Source of the DNA: Calditrichota bacterium
GTDB lineage: Bacteria > Zixibacteria > MSB-5A5 > GN15 > FEB-12
Direction: 5' to 3'
Assembly (NCBI GenBank): GCA_008501655.1
Contig: QQUK01000269.1
Location: 1 to 5,429, forward strand
DNA: 5,429 bases
In this document: piece by piece, positions 1-5,429 of the stretch
Numbering within the stretch: the first letter of the stretch is position 1
How the letters are laid out: each line of letters begins with the position of its first letter
Notes under the pieces: generated by a model
The model's input: only the letters and a program-made list of their open reading frames with translations
Told to the model about the DNA's origin: nothing
Database searches by the model: none
Translations under genes and position numbers: made by a program

Positions 1-6
1 TTTATT

Positions 7-1953
7 ATGGGAAAAATCATAGGCATAGACTTAGGAACCACTAATTCATGCGTTGCCGTTCTGGAAGGGCAGGAACCGGTGGTTATCCCGAACACTGAAG
101 GTGCCAGGACAACACCGTCGGTTGTCGCGTTTACCAAAGATGGTGAACGATTGGTTGGTGCTGCTGCAAAACGGCAGGCTGTTACCAATCCCGAAAATAC
201 AATCTTTTCTGTTAAACGCTTCATGGGACGTATGCACAATGAAGTATCCTCAGAAGAGAAGACTGTTCCATACATTGTAACTGAAAATGAAAAAGGTGCT
301 GTCATCATTGAAGCTGACGGTAAAAAGTATTCACCCCCGGAAATCTCTGCAATGATTCTGCAGTCCCTTAAAGCTTCAGCTGAGAGTTATCTTGGTGAAA
401 AAGTCACACAGGCTGTAATTACCGTACCTGCATACTTTAATGATTCACAGCGTCAGGCAACCAAAGATGCCGGTAAAATTGCCGGACTTGAGGTTCTTCG
501 TATAATCAACGAACCGACAGCAGCATCATTAGCTTATGGTCTGCAAAAAGACACAAACCAGAAAATCGCTGTTTATGATTTAGGTGGTGGTACTTTTGAT
601 GTCTCTATCCTTGAAATCGGTGACGGTGTTTTTGAGGTACGCTCGACAAATGGTGATTCACATCTTGGTGGTGACGATTTTGATGAAGTCATTATTGACT
701 ACATAAGTGACGAATTCAAGAAATCAAATGGAATTGATATCCGTAAAGATAATATGGCTCTTCAGCGTCTCAAAGAAGCTGCTGAAAAAGCAAAAATTGC
801 TTTATCATCATCAATGCAGACAAACATCAACCTGCCGTTTATTACAGCTGATTCATCCGGTCCGAAGCATCTGGATATTACTTTAACCAGGGCAAAGTTT
901 GAACAGCTTTCTGAAGCTTTGATTCAGCGGACAATCGGTCCCTGCAAATCAGCTTTATCAGATGCAAAACTTTCCGTTTCTGATATTGATGAAGTCGTAT
1001 TGGTTGGCGGAATGACCCGTATGCCGAAAGTAGTTGAAACTGTAAAAGAACTTTTTGCAAGAGAACCTCATAAAGGTGTAAATCCTGATGAAGTTGTTGC
1101 AATCGGTGCCTCGGTACAGGCTGGAGTGCTTTCCGGTGATATGAAAGATATTGTATTGCTTGATGTAACTCCGCTTTCACTCGGTATTGAAACACTCGGT
1201 GGCGTGATGACACCGCTTATTGAGCGGAATACAACAATTCCAACCAAGAAATCCCAGATTTTCTCAACAGCTGAAGATAATCAGCCGGCTGTTTCAATTC
1301 ATGTTCTTCAGGGTGAACGAAGAATGGCTATTGATAATCGTACCCTTGGTAAATTTGATTTAGCTGATATTCCACCGGCACCACGCGGTATGCCTCAAAT
1401 CGAAGTTACCTTTGATATTGATGCTAACGGTATTGTCCATGTTTCTGCTAAGGATAAGGCAACCAACAAAGAACAGTCAATTCGTATTGAAGTATCTTCA
1501 GGACTGTCTGATAATGAAATAGATAAGATGGTAAAAGATGCCGAAAAGTTTGCTGATGAAGATAAGCAGAAAGCAGATCTCATTCAGGCGCGTAACGAAG
1601 CAGACCAGTTTATCTATGCGACCGAAAAGACACTCAAAGATGCCGGTGATTCTGTTGATGCTGGTGAAAAAGAAAAAGTCGAAGCGGCAATCGAAAAACT
1701 GAAAGAAGCTGTCAAAGGTGATTCTGCAGAAGCTATTAATACAGCTAAAGAAGAACTGATGCAGGCATCACATAAAATTGCTGAGGAGATGTACAAAAAA
1801 GCTCAGGCTGAACAAGCACAGGCAGGCGGAACCCAACCGGGTCCTGATGCCGGTGCAGAGCAACCTTCAGGCAGTCAGGAGCAGGCTTCTTCATCTGGTG
1901 ATGATGATGCTGTTGATGCTGATTTTGAAGTTGTCGACGACGATAAGAAATAA
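7..1953 (+). CDS. dnaK: Molecular chaperone DnaK (Hsp70), complete
   Basis: Cytosolic ATP-driven chaperone that binds exposed hydrophobic segments of unfolded proteins, working with DnaJ (ATPase stimulation) and GrpE (nucleotide exchange). The 648 residues are close to the roughly 640 usual for bacterial DnaK. The nucleotide-binding domain spans about residues 1-380 and carries all three Hsp70 signatures: IDLGTTNS at 7-14, DLGGGTFD at 191-198 and [13 protein letters not shown] at 330-342. Catalytic K70 sits at the same number as in E. coli, and T196 matches the E. coli autophosphorylation threonine T199. The interdomain linker ([10 protein letters not shown], 381-390) leads into the beta-sandwich substrate domain (about 391-500), then the helical lid (about 501-600). 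A Gly/Gln/Ser-rich flexible tail ends in the acidic [12 protein letters not shown] motif typical of bacterial DnaK. The start is fixed by the canonical [11 protein letters not shown]-terminus; only six bases lie upstream, so its ribosome binding site and promoter are outside the window. dnaJ follows after five bases. No broken or missing key residues were seen. Confidence 0.99.
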   Translation: MGKIIGIDLGTTNSCVAVLEGQEPVVIPNTEGARTTPSVVAFTKDGERLVGAAAKRQAVTNPENTIFSVKRFMGRMHNEVSSEEKTVPYIVTENEKGAVIIEADGKKYSPPEISAMILQSLKASAESYLGEKVTQAVITVPAYFNDSQRQATKDAGKIAGLEVLRIINEPTAASLAYGLQKDTNQKIAVYDLGGGTFDVSILEIGDGVFEVRSTNGDSHLGGDDFDEVIIDYISDEFKKSNGIDIRKDNMALQRLKEAAEKAKIALSSSMQTNINLPFITADSSGPKHLDITLTRAKFEQLSEALIQRTIGPCKSALSDAKLSVSDIDEVVLVGGMTRMPKVVETVKELFAREPHKGVNPDEVVAIGASVQAGVLSGDMKDIVLLDVTPLSLGIETLGGVMTPLIERNTTIPTKKSQIFSTAEDNQPAVSIHVLQGERRMAIDNRTLGKFDLADIPPAPRGMPQIEVTFDIDANGIVHVSAKDKATNKEQSIRIEVSSGLSDNEIDKMVKDAEKFADEDKQKADLIQARNEADQFIYATEKTLKDAGDSVDAGEKEKVEAAIEKLKEAVKGDSAEAINTAKEELMQASHKIAEEMYKKAQAEQAQAGGTQPGPDAGAEQPSGSQEQASSSGDDDAVDADFEVVDDDKK

Positions 1954-1958
1954 TTGTT

Positions 1959-3143
1959 ATGTCTAAAAGAGACTACTATGAAATCCTCGGTGTTGACCGG
2001 GGTGCGGGTGAATCTGAGATAAAATCTGCATACCGCAAAAAAGCTATGCAGTATCATCCGGACCGCAACCCCGGCAACAAAGAGGCAGAAGATAAATTTA
2101 AAGAAGCAACCGAAGCATACGAGGTCCTGAAAGACCAGCAGAAACGCCAGATGTATGACCAGTATGGACACTCAGCCATGGGACAAGGTAGTCAGGGTTT
2201 TGGCGGATATGGCGGGCAGGGTTTTGAAGGATTTGACTTGAGTGATGCTTTACGCGCCTTCATGCGTGATTTTGGTGGCGGTAGTGGCGGCGGCGGTTCA
2301 ATCTTTGATGATCTGTTTGGAATGGGCGGTGGTCAGGGAAGAAGAACCCGTCGAAATCGTGGAGAAGATCTGCGAGTCCGTGTGAAACTGACCTTAGAAG
2401 AGATTGCCAAAGGTATAGAAAAAAAACTGAAAGTTAATCGGCTTGTCGGGTGTAATACCTGCGGTGGGTCCGGTGTTGCTGCCGGTTCCTCGAAAAAAAC
2501 TTGTACCCAGTGCAAAGGTGCAGGACAGGTCCGGACTATTCAAAAGACGTTTTTGGGGACCGTCCAGCAGGTGACAACCTGTAATATTTGTCGAGGTACT
2601 GGTGAGATTATTGCCGACGCATGTAAAACTTGTCGCGGTGAAGGTAGAATTCACGGCTCCTCAGAGGTTAAATTAACGATTCCGGCCGGTGTTTCAAGCG
2701 GAAATTATATGACAGTTGACGGTATGGGAAATGCTGCACCTAACAAGGGTGAAAGCGGGGATTTGATTGCAGTTTTTGAAGAAGAACCGCATGAGCATTT
2801 TGATCGACATGGTGATAATGTCATAATTAATCTCCCTGTTTCATTTACCACAGCATCGCTTGGCGGAAAAGTTAAGGTTCCAATCCTTGGCGGTGAAGCG
2901 GAGATAAAGATTCCTGCTGGAACTCAACCGGGAAAAACACTTCGAATGCGTGGAAAAGGTATTCCTCATCTTCATCGAAGTGGTCAGGGAGATCAGCTTG
3001 TTAAGGTGATTGTCTGGGTTCCGACAAAACTCTCGGATAATGACAAAAAATTGTTAGAAGAGTTATCTGAGTCGGAATCATTTAAACCTCCGGATGAAAA
3101 TAAATCCTTTTTTGATAAACTCAAAGAAACTCTCGGGGTTTGA
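1959..3143 (+). CDS. dnaJ: Chaperone protein DnaJ (type I Hsp40), complete
   Basis: Cytosolic co-chaperone that delivers unfolded proteins to DnaK and stimulates its ATPase. The 394 residues are slightly longer than E. coli DnaJ (376). Domains in order: J-domain at about 5-70 with the essential HPD at 33-35 and [12 protein letters not shown] in helix III; a Gly/Phe-rich linker at about 74-127; and a zinc-finger domain with four intact CxxCxGxG repeats starting at C165, C182, C208 and C222. The C-terminal substrate-binding beta-domains follow at about 235-355, including GDL at 267-269 and RGKGIPHL at 331-338, then a short charged tail. It is thus a full type I (DnaJ, not CbpA) architecture. 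The Gly/Phe linker contains a non-glycine block, [11 protein letters not shown] (95-105), described under findings. The start is set by the canonical [12 protein letters not shown]. No clear Shine-Dalgarno sequence precedes the ATG (the upstream bases are A/T-rich), so translation probably depends on coupling to dnaK, whose stop is five bases upstream. Confidence 0.99.
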   Translation: MSKRDYYEILGVDRGAGESEIKSAYRKKAMQYHPDRNPGNKEAEDKFKEATEAYEVLKDQQKRQMYDQYGHSAMGQGSQGFGGYGGQGFEGFDLSDALRAFMRDFGGGSGGGGSIFDDLFGMGGGQGRRTRRNRGEDLRVRVKLTLEEIAKGIEKKLKVNRLVGCNTCGGSGVAAGSSKKTCTQCKGAGQVRTIQKTFLGTVQQVTTCNICRGTGEIIADACKTCRGEGRIHGSSEVKLTIPAGVSSGNYMTVDGMGNAAPNKGESGDLIAVFEEEPHEHFDRHGDNVIINLPVSFTTASLGGKVKVPILGGEAEIKIPAGTQPGKTLRMRGKGIPHLHRSGQGDQLVKVIVWVPTKLSDNDKKLLEELSESESFKPPDENKSFFDKLKETLGV

Positions 3144-3148
3144 GGATG
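3135..3148 (+). promoter_or_regulatory. Ribosome binding site and start choice for prmA
   Basis: A GGGG run at 3135-3138 inside the last dnaJ codons lies seven bases before the ATG at 3146, a workable Shine-Dalgarno spacing. A second purine run, GAGG at 3142-3145, abuts the ATG and is too close to serve it. An in-frame TTG at 3140 would add only two residues (Met-Arg) and would sit two bases from the GGGG run, so the ATG is preferred. The dnaJ stop (3141-3143) lies within this element, which suggests translational coupling. Confidence 0.5.
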
Positions 3149-4036
3149 AATGACACTAACGCCAAGGCATTTATTGAAGCATCGGTAGAAGTTCCTAAGA
3201 ATATTTCCGACGCTGTTTGTAACTTTATCATTGAGAACATTACTTCGGGACTCCTCCTTGAAGAAGAAGAGGGGCTCGATACTCTTGTTGTAAAGTTTTA
3301 CATGCCGGATGATTCTGATGATAATTTCAGACAAAAGCTAAGTTACTATTTTCAGTCATTGCTTGAGCTTGATGATACCATTGATGAAGAACCTGATTTA
3401 AAAGAGCGTGTTGTCGAAAATATCGAATGGGAAGATGCTTACCGGGAATCTATAAAGGGTGTCATTGTAAGTGATAAGCTTATAGTTCGTCCGCCCTGGG
3501 AGGAGTATTCCGGTGAATACGAATATGATATCGTAATTGAACCGAAAATGGCGTTTGGTACTGGTACTCATGAGACTACAAAAAGCTGTCTTGAGATAAT
3601 CCTGAAAACCTTTAAGAAGAATAAAACATTTCTCGATTTAGGATGCGGTTCCGGAATACTGTCGATACTTGCTGATAAAATGGGTGCTAAATCGATTAAG
3701 GCAATAGATTATGATATGGTTTCTGTAGAGAATTGTTTTGAGAACTTTGAGATGAATGATGTAGCCTGCGATTATGAAGTTCTCCATGGGTCGATCGAAT
3801 TATGTGAGAGCGATGAACCATATGACTATGTCTGTGCAAATATTATCAAAAGCACTATATTGACAATGCTGGACAAGCTCAATAGTTTAACAAAAAGTGG
3901 TGGTACCTTGGTATTATCAGGGCTTCTCGATGATGATGTAGAAGAGATTGAGGAGCATCTGTTAAAAATCGGGTTGTCAGATTATGAGGTTTTAGCTGAT
4001 AATGAATGGCGTTCATTTACTATTCGGAAAAAATAA
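3146..4036 (+). CDS. prmA: Ribosomal protein L11 methyltransferase PrmA, complete
   Basis: S-adenosylmethionine-dependent cytosolic enzyme that trimethylates lysine and N-terminal amino groups of ribosomal protein L11. The 296 residues match E. coli PrmA (293). The N-terminal part (about 1-95) is acidic and corresponds to the L11-recognition region. It is followed by the linker motif IEWEDAYRESIKG (93-105) and the family-typical IVRPPWEE (113-120). The class I methyltransferase fold starts with the PrmA hallmark EPKMAFGTGTHETT (132-145). The SAM-binding loop DLGCGSG is at 164-170, and the acidic end of strand 2 is IDYD at 187-190. The ANI motif at 231-233 and LSGLL at 257-261 are in their expected places. 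The C-terminal EWRSFTIRK is also typical. The ATG at 3146 is chosen over the TTG at 3140. It sits two bases after dnaJ, and its stop overlaps the next start, so it is internal to the operon. Acidic residues are unusually dense in the N-terminal third. Confidence 0.97.
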   Translation: MNDTNAKAFIEASVEVPKNISDAVCNFIIENITSGLLLEEEEGLDTLVVKFYMPDDSDDNFRQKLSYYFQSLLELDDTIDEEPDLKERVVENIEWEDAYRESIKGVIVSDKLIVRPPWEEYSGEYEYDIVIEPKMAFGTGTHETTKSCLEIILKTFKKNKTFLDLGCGSGILSILADKMGAKSIKAIDYDMVSVENCFENFEMNDVACDYEVLHGSIELCESDEPYDYVCANIIKSTILTMLDKLNSLTKSGGTLVLSGLLDDDVEEIEEHLLKIGLSDYEVLADNEWRSFTIRKK

Positions 4037-4041
4037 TGATG
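4026..4041 (+). promoter_or_regulatory. Stop-start overlap between prmA and rsmE
   Basis: The prmA stop TAA (4034-4036) shares its last A with an ATG at 4036-4038, which is followed directly by a second in-frame ATG at 4039-4041. A short GGA at 4026-4028 lies seven bases before the first ATG and ten before the second, so either could be used, giving proteins differing by one Met. An in-frame ATG further upstream at 4006 lies deep in prmA, would add ten residues unlike any RsmE N-terminus, and is not favoured. The layout is typical of translational re-initiation. Confidence 0.6.
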
Positions 4042-4788
4042 AGTGAACCTATTTTTTATGCAAACCCAGCATCAATAAATTCTACACATATACAGTTAAA
4101 TAAAACTGAATCACACCATGCCGTAAAAGTACTTAGACTTCCTGTTGGAGCAATAGTCATTGCGATCGATGGTAACGGGGTTGGTTATCGTTGTGAAATT
4201 TCTAAAATTTCAAGAGATAAATTAGTTGAACTTAAAATTCATTCAGTAGTTAGGAATTTTGGTGAGACGTCTGCATTAGTTACTCTTGCTGCCGGACTTT
4301 CAGCCGGTTCAAAATTCGATGAAATTATTGAAAAATGCACAGAACTCGGGGTAAAGCGGTTTGTCCCTTTGCTGACCGAGAAGGGGAAAGTCAAAATTGA
4401 AGACCCCAAGAGAATAAAAAGTAAATTAACCCGCTACAATAAAGTAGCTCTTGCTGCCGTTAAACAATCCCGAAGATCATATATCCCTGAGATCACAGCT
4501 CCAACAAATTTTCATGATTTCATTTCAGAGATCGATTCAGAATCAGATTATCTCTGTTTTCATCCATCTCAACAGGCAAAACTGATTCATGGTATTAAGT
4601 TAAATGAACCTGTAAAACGACTTACAATTATTATCGGCCCTGAATCAGGATTTTCAGAAAATGAAATCAATTTGGTGATTAAGCAGAAGATTCCGACAAT
4701 TTCATTAGGGAAAAGAATCCTTCGTGCAGAAAATGCTGCGCCGGTTATTTGTGGAATAATAATGAATTTGCTTGCTGAATTCAGGTAA
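4036..4788 (+). CDS. rsmE: 16S rRNA (uracil1498-N3)-methyltransferase RsmE, complete
   Basis: SPOUT-class methyltransferase that makes m3U at position 1498 (E. coli numbering) of 16S rRNA in the assembled 30S subunit, using SAM. The 250 residues are close to the E. coli length (243). An N-terminal PUA-like RNA-binding domain (about 1-75) contains the family motif HHAVKVLRLPVG (27-38) and DGNGVGYRCEI (45-55). The SPOUT domain follows, with KFDEIIEKCTELGV (93-106), the KQSRRSYIPEI stretch (143-153), and the two trefoil-knot SAM-binding motifs IIIGPESGFSENEI (198-211) and SLGKRILRAENAA (223-235). Three positions that are usually invariant differ: TEKG instead of TERS near 114-117, KQS instead of EQS at 143-145, and RAENA instead of RTETA at 230-234. 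The KQS form is, as I recall, common in Bacteroidetes-like lineages. The start is ATG 4036 or the adjacent ATG 4039, overlapping the prmA stop. Codon use looks somewhat more A/T-rich than in dnaK. Family assignment is secure; full activity is inferred. Confidence 0.96.
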   Translation: MMSEPIFYANPASINSTHIQLNKTESHHAVKVLRLPVGAIVIAIDGNGVGYRCEISKISRDKLVELKIHSVVRNFGETSALVTLAAGLSAGSKFDEIIEKCTELGVKRFVPLLTEKGKVKIEDPKRIKSKLTRYNKVALAAVKQSRRSYIPEITAPTNFHDFISEIDSESDYLCFHPSQQAKLIHGIKLNEPVKRLTIIIGPESGFSENEINLVIKQKIPTISLGKRILRAENAAPVICGIIMNLLAEFR

Positions 4789-4805
4789 TTTTCTGTTCTG
4801 CCGAT

Positions 4806-4813
4806 AAAAAGGG
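4806..4813 (+). promoter_or_regulatory. Purine-rich candidate ribosome binding site of the prepilin peptidase gene
   Basis: An A-run followed by GGG ends one base before the ATG at 4815. The AAGG core is a partial Shine-Dalgarno match, but its two-base spacing is shorter than ideal. No other in-frame ATG, GTG or TTG gives a sensible N-terminus before the first membrane helix, so the ATG at 4815 stands. The 26-base gap after rsmE shows no hairpin-plus-T-run terminator, so read-through from the operon is plausible. Confidence 0.35.
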
Positions 4814-4814
4814 T

Positions 4815-5429
4815 ATGGAATTATCATATTTATATATTGTCTACGTAGGTTTAATCGGTCTATGTATCGGTTCATTTCTCAATGTTGTAATCTACAGAGT
4901 ACCGTTAAAAATGAAGTTTCTGGCTGCCAGGTCTGCATGTCCTCATTGTGAGAATCAACTGAAGTGGTATCATAATATTCCTTTGTTCAGTTATCTGTTT
5001 TTGCGTGGGAAATGTGCCTTTTGTAAGAGTAAAATCTCTATTCGATATCCAATTGTAGAAATGATCAATGCTCTTTTTTATCTCTATTTTTATTGGCAAT
5101 TCGGATTTAGCGCAAACTTTTTTGTCTTTGCAGCTCTCTCCTCGGCACTTTTAGCTATATTTTTTATCGATTTTGACCATCAGATTATTCCTGATAAAAT
5201 TACCCTTCCGGGGATTATCATCGGTCTCTCTGTTTCATTGCTTCCCGACGGAATCGGGATAATAGAGTCATTGATAGGGTTCTTAGTCGGAGGCGGTTCG
5301 TTATATCTTGTTGCGATTCTTGGTGACTTTTTATTTAAGAAAGATTCTATGGGTGGCGGAGATATTAAAATGGCCGCGATGCTTGGTGCTTTTTTGGGCT
5401 GGCAAAAAGTCCTGCTGATTTTTATTTCG
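4815..5429 (+). CDS. pilD: Type IV prepilin peptidase / N-methyltransferase (PilD/GspO family), 3' end cut by window
   Basis: Inner-membrane aspartic protease (A24 family) that cleaves the leader of type IV prepilins or type II secretion pseudopilins and usually N-methylates the new N-terminus. The 205 codons present stay open to the window end; the family is usually about 250-290 residues, so roughly the last quarter is missing. The first membrane helix (about 3-27) ends in the family motif GSFLNVVIYRVP (19-30). The cytosolic domain carries the paired zinc cysteines CPHC (42-45) and CAFC (67-70), then IRYPIVE (76-82), as in the bifunctional methylating type. Catalytic aspartates are D119 in FIDFDHQIIPD (117-127) and D183 in MGGGDIK (179-185). 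Their spacing of 64 equals that of the known pairs in V. cholerae TcpJ (125/189) and P. aeruginosa PilD (149/213). Further hydrophobic segments lie at about 86-118, 129-144, 149-172 and from 187. The gene follows rsmE by 26 bases on the same strand. Its pilin or pseudopilin substrates are not in the window, so pilus versus secretion role is undecided; the symbol names the family type. Confidence 0.95.
   Translation, partial: MELSYLYIVYVGLIGLCIGSFLNVVIYRVPLKMKFLAARSACPHCENQLKWYHNIPLFSYLFLRGKCAFCKSKISIRYPIVEMINALFYLYFYWQFGFSANFFVFAALSSALLAIFFIDFDHQIIPDKITLPGIIIGLSVSLLPDGIGIIESLIGFLVGGGSLYLVAILGDFLFKKDSMGGGDIKMAAMLGAFLGWQKVLLIFIS

Noticed and set aside
1..6. Heat-shock control element (CIRCE or sigma-32-type promoter) upstream of dnaK
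   Set aside because: Only six bases precede the dnaK start, so nothing can be assessed.
878..1213. A 111-codon minus-strand open frame inside dnaK
   Set aside because: It lies wholly opposite the most conserved part of dnaK, its protein is Gln/Leu/His/Arg-rich with no recognisable motif, and it looks like a codon-bias shadow.
1875..2171. A minus-strand open frame spanning the dnaK-dnaJ junction, with a hydrophobic Cys/Phe-rich N-terminus
   Set aside because: It is antisense to the DnaK tail and the J-domain, both clearly coding, and has no family-like features.
2190..2336. GGT/GGC-rich stretch that looks like a DNA repeat
   Set aside because: It is the coding sequence for the Gly/Phe linker of DnaJ, with irregular units, and is explained by protein composition.
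2993..3334. A 113-codon minus-strand open frame across the dnaJ-prmA junction
   Set aside because: It is antisense to two clearly coding conserved genes and shows no motif; treated as chance.
4006..4035. An upstream in-frame ATG that would extend RsmE by ten residues
   Set aside because: The extension overlaps the conserved PrmA C-terminus (EWRSFTIRK), lacks a good ribosome binding site and does not resemble RsmE N-termini.
4789..4814. Possible transcription terminator or promoter between rsmE and the prepilin peptidase gene
   Set aside because: The 26 bases contain short T- and A-rich runs but no inverted repeat, and there is no room for a full promoter; one could still hide inside rsmE.
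4905..5099. A minus-strand open frame opposite the prepilin peptidase gene
   Set aside because: The plus strand here encodes the CPHC/CAFC zinc motifs of the peptidase, so the antisense frame is a shadow.

Overview
The window is a compact, all-plus-strand gene run from a bacterial chromosome: dnaK, dnaJ, prmA, rsmE and the first two thirds or so of a type IV prepilin peptidase gene (pilD type). There are no RNA genes, mobile elements, CRISPR arrays or long intergenic regions. By eye the base composition is moderately AT-rich.

Layout: positions 7-1953 hold a complete Hsp70 chaperone (DnaK). Five bases later, 1959-3143 holds its Hsp40 co-chaperone (DnaJ). Two bases after the dnaJ stop comes the ribosomal protein L11 methyltransferase (PrmA, 3146-4036). 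Its stop codon overlaps the start of the 16S rRNA m3U1498 methyltransferase (RsmE, 4036-4788). After a 26-base gap a membrane prepilin peptidase begins at 4815 and runs off the window end. The first four genes have gaps of 5 and 2 bases and a 1-base overlap, so they almost certainly share a transcript. Any promoter or heat-shock control element, and any hrcA or grpE, would lie upstream of position 1 and cannot be seen.

How the genes fit together: DnaK and DnaJ fold newly made and stress-damaged proteins. PrmA and RsmE modify the ribosome, on L11 and on the 16S rRNA. The order dnaK-dnaJ-prmA-rsmE is a well-known arrangement, familiar from Firmicutes heat-shock operons. The prepilin peptidase belongs to type IV pilus or type II secretion biogenesis and may be a read-through passenger.

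Organism: a typical bacterial lineage with a type IV pilus or type II secretion system, hence probably a didermic (Gram-negative-type) bacterium. The KQS variant in RsmE, the DnaJ Gly/Phe region with an embedded helix, and weak Shine-Dalgarno signals would suit the FCB superphylum (Bacteroidetes/Gemmatimonadetes/Zixibacteria-like relatives). This is inference from memory of family patterns and is not firm.

The content is conserved housekeeping. I found no convincing evidence of an undescribed system. The points worth a second look are residue changes in RsmE, the helix inside the DnaJ Gly/Phe linker, and the coupling of a pilus-processing gene to a chaperone and ribosome-modification operon.
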